Below are positions 8,486 through 17,340 of a stretch of 64,000 bases of DNA, one piece after another. Each line of letters opens with the position of its first letter. The first letter of the stretch is position 1. The position numbers and the translations under genes were made by a program. This DNA is from Streptomyces sp. LUP47B (GTDB taxonomy: Bacteria; Actinomycetota; Actinomycetes; Streptomycetales; Streptomycetaceae), in contig NZ_MJAH01000001.1 of the NCBI RefSeq assembly GCF_001746295.1, positions 646,468 to 710,467 of the forward strand, in the 5' to 3' direction. The notes beneath the pieces were generated by a model, which had not been told where the DNA came from, did not search any database, and saw nothing but the letters and a program-made list of their open reading frames with translations.

Positions 8486-9244
8486 ATGAGCGACAACAAG
8501 ACCACCGTCCTCACCGCGGTCAAGGAGCTTTTCGGCGACAAGGACGTGACCGCCGTCGACCGGTGGGTCGCCGCCGACTACCGCCAGCACAGCTCGGCCG
8601 CGCCCGACGGCCCCGAAGGCCTGCGTGGGCTGATCGAGTCACTCACCGACGACGTCCGTCACGAGGTCGCCCGGGTCATCGTCGAGGGTGACCTGGTCGC
8701 GGTCCATGGCGTCTACCACGGCTTCGGTCCGGATCCGCTGGTCGCCCTCGACCTGTTCCGCGTCGCCGACGGCAAGCTCGCCGAGCACTGGGACGCGCTC
8801 ACCCCCCAGGCCACCAGGACCGTCTCGGGCCGCTCGCAGGTCGACGGCCCGACAGAGGTCACCGAGCTCGACAAGACTGAGGCCAACCGTGCCTTGGTCC
8901 TCGGGTTCGTCGAGAAGATCCTCAAGGGTGGTGACTTCTCCGTGGTGACCGACTTCATCTCCACGGAGCAGTACGACCAGCACCACCCGGAGGTCGCTGA
9001 CGGGCTTGCCGGGCTCGGCGCCGCCTTTGCGGCGTGGACCGAGCAGGGCAAGAAGATCGCCTACGGGACGACTCACCGGGTGATCGCCGAGGGCAACTTC
9101 GTGTTGGTGGTCACCGAGGGCGTGTTCGATGTTCCGGTCGCGTACTGGGACCTGTTCCGGGTCGCCGACGGCAGGATCGTCGAGCACTGGGACATCGTGG
9201 CTCCCATCCCGGACACCCTGCCGCACGACAACGGCCTGTTCTGA
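8486..9244 (+). CDS. Tandem SnoaL-like (NTF2-fold) protein
   Basis: 252 residues made of two SnoaL-like domains. The first (about 6-108) reads VKELFGDKDVTAVDRWVAAD and ends FRVADGKLAEHWDALTP. The second (about 130-248) ends LFRVADGRIVEHWDIVAP. The repeated VADG(K/R)..EHWD signature marks the family, which includes polyketide cyclases and many small-molecule isomerases or binding proteins. The substrate here is unknown. An ATG at 8477 is an alternative start; 8486 has better spacing from the GAGGGA ribosome site. It is divergent from an AraC regulator. Confidence 0.75.
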   Translation: MSDNKTTVLTAVKELFGDKDVTAVDRWVAADYRQHSSAAPDGPEGLRGLIESLTDDVRHEVARVIVEGDLVAVHGVYHGFGPDPLVALDLFRVADGKLAEHWDALTPQATRTVSGRSQVDGPTEVTELDKTEANRALVLGFVEKILKGGDFSVVTDFISTEQYDQHHPEVADGLAGLGAAFAAWTEQGKKIAYGTTHRVIAEGNFVLVVTEGVFDVPVAYWDLFRVADGRIVEHWDIVAPIPDTLPHDNGLF

Positions 9245-9334
9245 TCGCCGGACCAAAAAGCCGATGACGCGACGGGCACACCCCGATGTGCCAGAAAGAC
9301 GATCGCGCTCAGCGCCGACAACTGCCGGCCGGTG

Positions 9335-9500
9335 ACGCGTCGGTCCTCGAGGCGGCTGTGATCGGCGTCCCCGACGAGAAATGGGGAGAAGTCGTCGTCG
9401 CCTATGTGCAGCCACGACCAAGTCCGACAGTCGATCCGGCGGCGTTGGAAGCACTCGCCGCGCGCAGCCTCAGCGGCTACAAGCAGCCGACCTCGTGCCG
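9335..9500 (+). pseudogene. AMP-dependent acyl-CoA ligase, C-terminal fragment
   Basis: The frame reads VLEAAVIGVPDEKWGEVVVA, then a stretch ending LSGYKQP, which is the C-terminal subdomain of acyl-CoA synthetases. The expected end with the catalytic Lys (a P-R-N-x-x-G-K motif) is lost after YKQP, and the large N-terminal domain is absent. A short dead remnant. Confidence 0.7.
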
Positions 9501-9787
9501 CTGCGCCAGCCGCCGCTTGGACGCCATCCGCTTACCGATCACGGGGCCGGCCTGGCCGGACAGGGTTCCTGATCGGGTGATCGCGCAAGGGCCGGCGCAT
9601 GACAGCAGGGCCTCTTGGTAGCTCGGGGGTGCAAACCAAACCGATCACCGGGATGTCCTGTTGCCGCGGCCCCTCTCGTGCCCGTGTACGTGGAGTCCAA
9701 CTCGCCACCCCTGTCGTGTGACTGCCTCGCGCACAGGTTCGGCAACGGGCGGACCGGCCGAACCGCACCCCGTCCCATGCCTCCGAC

Positions 9788-9955
9788 ATGACGGAGGCGG
9801 AGTGGCAGGTCATCCGGTCGTGCTGCCAGTTCCTGCCTGCTTGGAAGGGCGGGGCGGCCGACCGAAGGGCTTCTGCCACAGGCAGATGATCGACACAGTC
9901 CGCTATGTGGCCGACAACGGCGCCAAGTGGGCCAACCTGCCCTCAGACGATCAAT
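9788..9955 (+). pseudogene. IS5-type transposase, N-terminal remnant with frameshift
   Basis: From the ATG at 9788 the frame reads MTEAEWQVIRS. A shift near 9820 then gives LPVPACLEGRGGRPKGFCHRQ followed by VRYVADNGAKWANLP, the conserved N-terminus of IS5-family transposases. The element is cut off at about 9955. The matching kind of C-terminal fragment is at 3126. Confidence 0.7.
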
Positions 9956-10072
9956 GTTGTGCATTTTCTTGAGGGCTGCAAGAAACAAGCCCCACGTTCC
10001 TCGGCACCTTCGTTCAGTGCACTGAGTATCAGCCCGTGTCCCTTTCCGCAGCCGCTCTCAAGGAGCTGTTCC

Positions 10073-11479
10073 ATGTCTGCAAGCATCCGTCCTCGCGTCG
10101 GCCGCACCCGCCTGCGTATCGCCCTGGCCGCGTTGGCATCCGTCGCCCTCGCCTCCGTTCCGTTGTCGGCCGCCGAGGCGGACACGCCGGCCACCACCCA
10201 CCTCACCGGCACCCTCTCCGACGACGCCACCTGGGTCGCGGACGTACCCGACCACTGGAACGGCACGTTGCTGCTGTTCAGCCACGGCTTCGGCACCCTC
10301 ACCGCCCAGGACGCCCCCACCGACGCCGTACGCACCGAACTGCTCGCCGAGGGCTACGCGATGGCCGGGTCGTCGTACGACCCCAACGGCTCGTTGTGGG
10401 CCCTGAACAGCGCCGAACGCGACCAGTTCGCCACGCTCGACGCCGTCACAACGAAAATCGGCACCCCACGCCGCACGCTGGCCATCGGCAATTCGATGGG
10501 CGGGCTCATCAACGCGCAGATCGCCCGGGACGGCGGCGGGCGCATCGACGGCGCGCTCGACCAGTGCGGCCTGGTCGCGGGCGGCACCGACCTGGACAAC
10601 TACCAGCTCGACGCCGAACACACCATCGCCCAGCTGCTCCTGCCGGAGCAGGACGTCAAGCTGGTCCGCTTCGGCTCCGCCGACGAGGCGGTCGCCACCG
10701 CCACCCTGCTCACCAAGGCGGTCACCGCCGCGCAGGCCACACCGCAGGGCCGGGCCCGGATCGCGCTGGCCGCCGCCTACCTCAACCTGCCCGGCTGGTC
10801 GCCCGGAAAGGACCGGCCCGCCGCGACCGACTGGGCGGGGCAGGAGGCACAGCAGTACGACTGGTTCACGCAGGGCCTCCTGACCTTCCTCGAGATCCCC
10901 CGGTACGGCATGGAGCAGTCCGTCGGCGGCAACAACTCCTGGAACCGAGGCGTGGACTACGCCGGCCTGTTCGCCAATTCCCCACACGCGCCCCAGGTCC
11001 ACGCCCTCTACCAGGCGGCCGGCCTCGACCTGCGGGCCGACCTGAGCGCACTGACCAAGGGCGCCACCATCACCGCCGATCCCGCTGCCGTCCGCAGAGC
11101 GCAGCAGACCTCCTCCGCCGGCCAAGGACTCGACGTACCCCTGCTCGACATCCACACCACCGGCGACAACCTGGTTCCGGTGGAGCAGGAGAACCGCTTC
11201 GCTGCCCGTGTGCGCGCCTCCGGCGACGGCGCGTTGCTGCGGCAGGCGTTCGTCGAGCGACAGGGCCACTGCACGTTCACCACAGCCGAGACCGTGGCCG
11301 CCCTGCACGCGCTCGAACACCGCGTCAGCACCGGCCGATGGGACAACGTCGCGACTCCGGCCGCGCTCCAGCGGTCGGCCACGGCGCTCGGTCTGGACGG
11401 CGCAGCGTATGTCCCGTACCACCCGGCCCAATTGTCCGTCGGCCGCGACGACCACCCGGCGCGCCCCACCCGCCACTGA
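10073..11479 (+). CDS. Secreted alpha/beta hydrolase
   Basis: 468 residues from the ATG at 10073, with AGGAG seven bases upstream. A signal peptide (about 1-37) is followed by an alpha/beta-hydrolase fold: an oxyanion segment near LLLFSHGFG, the nucleophile elbow IGNSMGG (GxSxG), a probable acidic residue in TTGDNLVP and the catalytic His in ERQGHCTF. A large cap region separates elbow and acid. The substrate is unknown. Such exported hydrolases act on esters or peptides outside the cell. It stands alone, between IS debris and the oppositely oriented nuo operon. Confidence 0.8.
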   Translation: MSASIRPRVGRTRLRIALAALASVALASVPLSAAEADTPATTHLTGTLSDDATWVADVPDHWNGTLLLFSHGFGTLTAQDAPTDAVRTELLAEGYAMAGSSYDPNGSLWALNSAERDQFATLDAVTTKIGTPRRTLAIGNSMGGLINAQIARDGGGRIDGALDQCGLVAGGTDLDNYQLDAEHTIAQLLLPEQDVKLVRFGSADEAVATATLLTKAVTAAQATPQGRARIALAAAYLNLPGWSPGKDRPAATDWAGQEAQQYDWFTQGLLTFLEIPRYGMEQSVGGNNSWNRGVDYAGLFANSPHAPQVHALYQAAGLDLRADLSALTKGATITADPAAVRRAQQTSSAGQGLDVPLLDIHTTGDNLVPVEQENRFAARVRASGDGALLRQAFVERQGHCTFTTAETVAALHALEHRVSTGRWDNVATPAALQRSATALGLDGAAYVPYHPAQLSVGRDDHPARPTRH

Positions 11480-11673
11480 CATGGCACCGCTCAATCGCTC
11501 ACAGCATCTCGAACGTCGATCGGCTGGCCGTGGCCTTTTGACAGCGGTGTAGCGGTTGAGGCGTCACGAGCCGAGTCGTGTCGTAGACCATGGCCACGAG
11601 AATCAACGCGCCGATCGGTGACGGCCAGCACCGCTGCCATATCGCCTTGCCGTCGGCGACACGGCCTGGGGAG

Positions 11674-13104
11674 TCAGGGCGCGAGCGGCCCGCCCAGTAC
11701 GTCCAGGACGGTCCCGCCGAGCACTCCGAGGACGACGGTTCCGGCGGCCGCCCCGTAGGCGATCACGGCGGCCGTCCGTGATGCCGTACCGAAGTCACCT
11801 GCGGGTCCACGCGCGAGGAACGCCGGGGCGATCCAGCGCAGGTAGTAGAAGAGGGAGGCCACGGTGTTGACGGCTGCGACGACGGCCAGCCAGGCGTAGC
11901 CGCCGTCGAAGGCCGCGCTGAAGGCTTCCAGCTTGCCGAGGAAGACCGCGGTCGGGGGCGTGCCCACCAGGCCGAGCAGGCAGACCACGAGCGAGGCCAG
12001 CAGGGCCGGGTGTGTTCGTGCCAGACCCCGGTAGTCGTCGATGGTCTGTGCTTCGGGGAGTGCGCAGACCACGGCGAAGGCCCCGAGGTTGGTCAGCGCG
12101 TACCCGGCCAGGTAGTACAGCAGGGCCTCCTGGTCGAGGTCGGTGCGTCCGGCTACGGCCACCGGGAGCAGGAGGTAGCCGACCTGGCTGATGGTGGAGT
12201 AGGCGAGCAGCCGTTTGACGTCCTGCTGGAAGAAGGCTGCCAGGTTGCCCAGCGTCATCGAGGCGACCGAGAGCACTGCCACCAGGTCGGACCAGGGCAG
12301 GTCGGCATCCGCGAGGGGCACGGCGGCGAGCCGGTAGAGGGCCGCCAGGGCGCCGACCTTCGGGATGGTGGTGAGGAAGGCGGCGACCGGCGCCGAGCTG
12401 CCCTGGACGGCGTCCGGCACCCAGAAGTGGCCGGGCACGCCTCCGGCCTTGAACAGGACACCGGCGAGCAGGGCGAGCGTGCCGACTGCCACCAGTCCGG
12501 CCGGTGCCTCGGCGAGTTCGGTGCGCAGCACGGGGTATGCGGTCGCCCGGCCGGCGGCGAGGAGGACGGTGATGCCGGCGAGCATCAGGACGCCGAGGAG
12601 CGCGCCGACGACGTAGTACTTCAGGGCCGCCTCGGTGCCGGGGCCGTCCTTGCGGAAGCCGGCGAGCGCGTACGCGGGCACGCTGGCCAGCAGGTAGCCG
12701 GCGGCGAGGAGCAGCAGGTCCTGGGCTCCGGCCAGGACTAGGGCGCCCGTGGTGGCGAGCTGGAGCAGGACGTAGAACTCGGTCTCGCGCGGATCGGCGT
12801 ACAGGCGCGGCATGGCGAGCGCGAGGACGAGCAGGGTGCCGCCAAGGATGACGATTCGGCTGGTGGACGTGAGCGGATCGATGGCGAAGGAGGCGCCGAA
12901 GGCCGTCTCCACCGGGCCGGCCGCGGCGATGGCCGCAGCCACGATGCCCCCGATGCAGGCTGCGCCTGCCAGCGCCCCGATCAGCCACTGACGGCGACGC
13001 GGCAGCCACGTTCCGAGCAGCAGCCCGAGCACGGCCGAGGCGGCCAGCAGCACTTCGGGCAGGAGGTCGAGGGGGTTCTCGTTCATGCCGGTCATCTCGT
13101 TCAT
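11674..13104 (-). CDS. nuoN: NuoN-like complex I membrane subunit
   Basis: 476 residues, about 14 transmembrane helices, last gene of the operon. It overlaps nuoM by four bases (ATGA). Later in-frame ATGs at 13095 and 13086 are possible starts. Proton-path lysines of the antiporter-like family are kept: LFKAGGVPGHFW (helix 7), TTIPKVGAL (helix 8) and FLGKLEAF (helix 12). The helix-5 Glu that normally sits in the GLELLS-like motif is replaced by Leu (AAGYLLASVPAY). This is unusual and may uncouple that channel. The identification rests on the HFWVPDAVQGSSAPVAAFL region. Confidence 0.9.
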   Translation of the reverse strand: MNEMTGMNENPLDLLPEVLLAASAVLGLLLGTWLPRRRQWLIGALAGAACIGGIVAAAIAAAGPVETAFGASFAIDPLTSTSRIVILGGTLLVLALAMPRLYADPRETEFYVLLQLATTGALVLAGAQDLLLLAAGYLLASVPAYALAGFRKDGPGTEAALKYYVVGALLGVLMLAGITVLLAAGRATAYPVLRTELAEAPAGLVAVGTLALLAGVLFKAGGVPGHFWVPDAVQGSSAPVAAFLTTIPKVGALAALYRLAAVPLADADLPWSDLVAVLSVASMTLGNLAAFFQQDVKRLLAYSTISQVGYLLLPVAVAGRTDLDQEALLYYLAGYALTNLGAFAVVCALPEAQTIDDYRGLARTHPALLASLVVCLLGLVGTPPTAVFLGKLEAFSAAFDGGYAWLAVVAAVNTVASLFYYLRWIAPAFLARGPAGDFGTASRTAAVIAYGAAAGTVVLGVLGGTVLDVLGGPLAP

Positions 13105-14618
13105 CGCGCCAGCAGCTCCAGCACGACGCGGGAGGCCGGTTCGATGACGTCGAGGACGAAGCGGGGGGCGAGGCCGAGGACGACGCCCAGGGCCAGCAGG
13201 GGGACGATCGCGAGTCCTTCGTGGAGGCGGATGTCGGGGAACGGGCGGTCGGCCCCCGGTGCGGCGGGTGGCAGCCGCAGGGGCCCGAGGAAGACCTGTT
13301 GCAGGGCGCGCAGGAACAGGCCCGCGGTGAGCAGGATTCCGAGCACGGCCAGGCCGGTGGCGACCGGCTCGGGCCCGAGGCTGCCGGTGAGGATCTGGAA
13401 CTCGGCGATGAAGCCGGAGAAGCCCGGCAGCCCGAGCGAGGCGAAGGCGGCGAGGCCGGTCAGTGCGGCGAAGACGGGCGCCCGCTCGGCGATGCCCGAG
13501 TACGCGCACATCTCGTACGTACGCCCGCGCTCGTAGAGCACGCCGGACAGAAGGAACAGCGCGCCGGTCAGCAGGCCGTGGCTGACCATCTGGAAGACCG
13601 AGCCGGTGACGGCGAGGCGGCGGGCGTCGTCCTGGCCGGTACCGACGGCTCCTGCCGCGCCGATCGCCAGGATGATGTAGCCCATGTGGTTCACGGATGT
13701 GTAGGCGACCATCCGCTTGAAGTCGGTCTGGGCGAGGGCGACCAGTGCCCCGTACAGCACGGAGACCACGCCGACGACGACGAAGACGAGTGCGTGGTCG
13801 CGCCAGGCGTCGGGCAGGATCGGCAGGGTGATGCGCAGGAAGCCGTATGTGCCCATCTTCAGCAGCACGCCGGCGAGGATCGCCGATCCTGCGGCCGGGG
13901 CGTCGGTGTGGGCGGGCGGCAGCCAGGTGTGGAAGGGCACGGTCGGCGTCTTGACCGCCAGTCCGACGGCGATGGCGAGGAGGACCAGGGCTGCGTAAGT
14001 GGAGCGTCCGGCCAGCGGGTTGGCCCGGGTCAGGTCGATGATGTCGAAGGTGTGCGGGTCGGCGGCCAGGTAGAGGCCGATGAAGCCGAGCAGCAGGGCG
14101 AGGGACCCGATGAAGGTGTAAAGGAAGAACTTCAGCGCGGCGCGGGCGGCGCCCTGGTGTCCCCATCCGGCGATGATGAAGTACATCGCCACGATGGACA
14201 GGTCGAAGAAGACGAAGAACAGGATGAGATCGAGGGCCACGAACAGGCCGAGGCATGTGGTCTGCAGAAAGAGGAACAGCGCCGCGAACTCCCTGACCCG
14301 CTTGGTCTCGCGCCATGCGTACAGCGCGCAGGCGAGGAACAGGACGCAGGTGACGGCCACCAGTGGCAGGGACAGTCCGTCGACGCCGACGTGGTAACTG
14401 ATTCCCGCGCTGGGAATCCAGCGGGCCCGCGTCTCGTACTGCATTCCGCCGTCGGCCTGGTATCCGGCCCAGACGATCACGGTCAGCACCAGCTCGGCGG
14501 CCGCGGTCACCGCCCACGCCGACGAGAAAAGGACGCGGGGCGCGCTGCGGGGCACGCACAGCAGGAGGGCCGCCATGGCGGTCGGGAGCAGGACGATGGC
14601 CGTGAGCACGGCGGTCAC
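13101..14618 (-). CDS. nuoM: NuoM-like complex I membrane subunit
   Basis: 505 residues from a GTG at 14618 that overlaps the nuoL stop (GTGA). It belongs to the antiporter-like proton channels of complex I. Helix 7 has VKTPTVPFHTWLPPAHTDAP, helix 8 has LLKMGTYGFLR, and helix 12 ends with FSGFIAEFQIL including the Glu. In helix 5 the usual Glu of the F-x-x-F-W-E-L motif is Asp (FFVFFDLSIVAMYF), a conservative change at a key residue. The frame is open for about 1.8 kb upstream inside nuoL, so the start was set by overlap and homology. Confidence 0.92.
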   Translation of the reverse strand: MTAVLTAIVLLPTAMAALLLCVPRSAPRVLFSSAWAVTAAAELVLTVIVWAGYQADGGMQYETRARWIPSAGISYHVGVDGLSLPLVAVTCVLFLACALYAWRETKRVREFAALFLFLQTTCLGLFVALDLILFFVFFDLSIVAMYFIIAGWGHQGAARAALKFFLYTFIGSLALLLGFIGLYLAADPHTFDIIDLTRANPLAGRSTYAALVLLAIAVGLAVKTPTVPFHTWLPPAHTDAPAAGSAILAGVLLKMGTYGFLRITLPILPDAWRDHALVFVVVGVVSVLYGALVALAQTDFKRMVAYTSVNHMGYIILAIGAAGAVGTGQDDARRLAVTGSVFQMVSHGLLTGALFLLSGVLYERGRTYEMCAYSGIAERAPVFAALTGLAAFASLGLPGFSGFIAEFQILTGSLGPEPVATGLAVLGILLTAGLFLRALQQVFLGPLRLPPAAPGADRPFPDIRLHEGLAIVPLLALGVVLGLAPRFVLDVIEPASRVVLELLAR

Positions 14619-16465
14619 CTCACGAGGACGAGGACGACGGCGAGGACGGTGAAGGCGGCGACCGCCTGAGCGAGATACTGGTGCAGTTGCCCGGTCTGCG
14701 GCCTGCGGGCCCAACGGCCGAGCGCCCGCGCGCCGCCCGCCACACCTTCCACGGCGCCGTCGACGAGCCGCTCCACCTGGATGTTGGTCCACCGCGCCAG
14801 TCGTACCGAGCCGTGGGCGGTGCCTTCGACGGTGCGGTCCAGCACCCGGTCGTCGAAGGCGGCGAGCGCGTCGGCGAGGCGTAGGACCGGACGTACGAGG
14901 AGCATGTGGGCGGCGTTCTCCAGGCGAAGCCAGTCGGACGCCCAGGCGGTGATCCGGCCAGGGACCGTGAGGAGTTGAGGGCCGCGGATCCACACCACGG
15001 CCGAGACGGCGACCGCGAGCCCGCCGGACAGGGCGAACTCCCATACGTGCGGGCTCGTTTGCGCCTCGCCGCCGAGCACTCGCTCGACGGCGTCCCGTAC
15101 GGGTGGGAAGGACGTGACGGTCAGGGCGGCACAGGTGGCAGCCAGGGTTACCAGCGGCAGCCGGGTGGTGTACGGCAGCGGATCCGTACGGTCGTCCGTC
15201 GCAGCACTGGGCTGCCAGACGAACCACAGAGCCTTGATGCTGTAGATCGCGGAGATGACGGCACCGGCCAACCCGACGACGTACAGCGCCATGTTGTCTT
15301 CGAGGGCGCCGGCGAGGAGTACGTCCTTGGCCGCCCACAGCGCCAAGGGCGGAACGCCGGCCAGAGTCAGGGCCGCGACGCTGAAGGTGATTCCGGCCGT
15401 ACGATGCCGCCGGGCCGCACCGCGCAGGGCGGGCAGCGCCTTGGTACCGAGGGCTGTGAGCCAGGCACCCGCGACGAGGAAGGCCAGGCTCTTCGCCGCG
15501 GCATGGGCGATGAGCTGCAGAGTTCCGCCGGTGACCGCACCAGTCCCGGCGGCGAGGACCATGAAGCCGATCTGGGCACAGGTGGAGGCGGCGAGCAGCT
15601 GCTTGAGGTCGGTCTGCGCCACGGCGACCAGACCGAGCACGACCGCCGTCACGGCACCCGTCCACGCCACGACGGGTCCGCCCCACTCGGACTGCGCGAG
15701 CAACGGCTCCAGGCGCAGCAGCAGATACGCGCCGGCCACCACCATGGTCGCCGAGTGCAGCAGGGCGGAGACAGGGCTCGGACCCTGCATGGCGCGGGAC
15801 AGCCAGAAACTGAAGGGCAGTTGGGCCGACTTGCCGAACGCGGCCGCGATGACGCCGGCGGTGATGACCGCCGACCACGCGCCGGTCGCGTCCGGGAGCT
15901 CGTCGAAGGCGAGGGAGCCGGCCTGCCCGCTCGCCAGTGCCGCCCCGGCGGCGAGGTAGAGGCCGAGGTCGGCGGCGCGGGTGGTGAGGAAGGCCGTGTT
16001 GGCAGCATGGCCGCGCTCGGGGTCGCGCCACCAGTAGCCGATCAGGGCCCAGGAAGTGGCCCCCATGACCTCCCAGGCCATCAGCAGGACCGGCAGTGTG
16101 GTCGCGGTGACCGTCGTCAGCATCGCGCCGGCGAAGAGCAGCATCAGTCCGAAGAAGCGGGCGCGGGCCTCGGCCGGTCCGATGTCCGCGACGCTGAACA
16201 GGAGGACCGCCGTGGTCACCGCCGTGACGGTCACAGCCATGAGGCCCGACAGCCCGTCGACCGCGAGGCCGGCGGGAAGCCCTTCGAGCAGCGGCGCCTC
16301 GACCCGAGGATGCTCGAAGGCCACCGTGATGGCGAGGCCGAGCGCGGCGACGGCCGTACCGACCGCGACCGCCGGGGCGTACCGGTCCGCCGGGCGGCCG
16401 ACGACCGCGAGCAGCGTCCCCACGGTCAGCGGCAGCGCGACAAGCGCCCACAGCAGCGCGCTCAC
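14615..16465 (-). CDS. nuoL: NuoL-like complex I membrane subunit
   Basis: 616 residues. Helix 5 keeps the Glu (LLMAWEVMGATSWALIGYWW), helix 7 the Lys (AAFGKSAQLPFSFWLSRAM), helix 8 the His (SALLHSATMV), and helix 12 the Lys (ALWAAKDVLL), so the proton path looks intact. The C-terminal part (from about 500) is amphipathic with a final transmembrane segment, as expected for the lateral helix and its anchor. It overlaps nuoK and nuoM by four bases on each side, consistent with a tightly coupled operon. Confidence 0.93.
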   Translation of the reverse strand: MSALLWALVALPLTVGTLLAVVGRPADRYAPAVAVGTAVAALGLAITVAFEHPRVEAPLLEGLPAGLAVDGLSGLMAVTVTAVTTAVLLFSVADIGPAEARARFFGLMLLFAGAMLTTVTATTLPVLLMAWEVMGATSWALIGYWWRDPERGHAANTAFLTTRAADLGLYLAAGAALASGQAGSLAFDELPDATGAWSAVITAGVIAAAFGKSAQLPFSFWLSRAMQGPSPVSALLHSATMVVAGAYLLLRLEPLLAQSEWGGPVVAWTGAVTAVVLGLVAVAQTDLKQLLAASTCAQIGFMVLAAGTGAVTGGTLQLIAHAAAKSLAFLVAGAWLTALGTKALPALRGAARRHRTAGITFSVAALTLAGVPPLALWAAKDVLLAGALEDNMALYVVGLAGAVISAIYSIKALWFVWQPSAATDDRTDPLPYTTRLPLVTLAATCAALTVTSFPPVRDAVERVLGGEAQTSPHVWEFALSGGLAVAVSAVVWIRGPQLLTVPGRITAWASDWLRLENAAHMLLVRPVLRLADALAAFDDRVLDRTVEGTAHGSVRLARWTNIQVERLVDGAVEGVAGGARALGRWARRPQTGQLHQYLAQAVAAFTVLAVVLVLVR

Positions 16466-16767
16466 TCCTTCAACTCCGCCGCCATGTCGGTCATGTCGAC
16501 CTCGCGAGCCCGGAACAGCGCCGTGACCACGGCGAACCCGATGGCCATCTCCACCGCCATGACCGTGACCGCCAGGACGACCAGCACCTGACCGTCGGCG
16601 GCGGCCGGGGCGATGTAGTGCCAGACGGCCGCCGCGCCGACGATGATGCCGCCCAGCATCAGTTCGAGTCCCATCATGAGCATCACGATCGACTGCTGGG
16701 TGAGCGCGCCGAACAGGCCGATGCTGAACAGAGCCGCTGCGAGCAGAAGGAAGAGCTCCAGGCTCAT
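16462..16767 (-). CDS. nuoK: NuoK-like complex I membrane subunit
   Basis: 101 residues with three transmembrane helices. Both conserved glutamates of the family are present, in MLMMGLELMLGG (helix 2) and VMAVEMAIGFAVVTALF (helix 3). The start at 16767 overlaps the nuoJ stop by four bases. The frame stays open upstream, but that part lies inside nuoJ. Confidence 0.92.
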   Translation of the reverse strand: MSLELFLLLAAALFSIGLFGALTQQSIVMLMMGLELMLGGIIVGAAAVWHYIAPAAADGQVLVVLAVTVMAVEMAIGFAVVTALFRAREVDMTDMAAELKE

Positions 16768-17333
16768 CGGCCCATCCCTCCCCGCACGGGGTCGTCGGCG
16801 GTACGCGACCGCAGGTGGTCGCCGAAGCGGTCGTAGCGGCCCCGGCGGGTGGCCAGGACGACGGTGGCGACGATGGTGGCGAACAGGGTGAGTCCCAGAG
16901 TCATCATGGTCAGCATCTGAGGGCCCATCAGCGACAGGCCCAGGTCCATGGTGGGATCGTGGGACGGCCTGCCGCGGCGGGACGGCCACGGGGCGAGGAG
17001 GATCCCGGCGGCGAGCACGGCGAAGACCGCCCCGCAGATCACAGCCGCGCCCTTCGTGTTGTGGACCATGGTCATCGGCATGAGTCCGGCCGGGTTCATC
17101 ATGTACATCACCATGAACACGGCCATGATGGCCATCTCGATGGTCATCATCAGCACGATCACGACCCCGAGATAGTCCAGCCCGAGCAGCAGCACTTCAC
17201 CGCCCACGCACAGCAGCGAGGTCAGCAGCGCGTACGTCGCCCGGGCCATGGAGTCGAAACGGAACACCATGACGCCACCGGCCACCGCCAGCAGGGCCAG
17301 CACCCAGAAGATCACGTCGTCAAGCACGGCCAT
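16764..17333 (-). CDS. nuoJ: NuoJ-like complex I membrane subunit, Met-rich
   Basis: 189 residues, five predicted helices. The start is the ATG at 17333 behind GAGGAGG; the preceding GTG is an alternative. The central helix (VVIVLMMTIEMAIMAVFMVMYMM) and the following loop are exceptionally rich in methionine, whereas ordinary NuoJ is not. This may be linked to copper exposure (inference). The loop near PWPSRRGRPSHDP and the last helix follow the NuoJ pattern. The gene sits between nuoH and nuoK as in standard nuo operons. Confidence 0.85.
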   Translation of the reverse strand: MAVLDDVIFWVLALLAVAGGVMVFRFDSMARATYALLTSLLCVGGEVLLLGLDYLGVVIVLMMTIEMAIMAVFMVMYMMNPAGLMPMTMVHNTKGAAVICGAVFAVLAAGILLAPWPSRRGRPSHDPTMDLGLSLMGPQMLTMMTLGLTLFATIVATVVLATRRGRYDRFGDHLRSRTADDPVRGGMGR

Positions 17334-17340
17334 CACCTCC

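Noticed and set aside
10036..11541. Long Arg-rich frames on both strands across the secreted hydrolase gene
   Set aside because: They have no signal peptide or motif, whereas the chosen frame has a signal peptide, a GxSxG elbow and a catalytic His.
14619..16451. The long in-frame extension upstream of nuoM
   Set aside because: It is out-of-frame shadow of nuoL, with Arg/Pro-rich random sequence. NuoM starts at the overlapping GTG at 14618.
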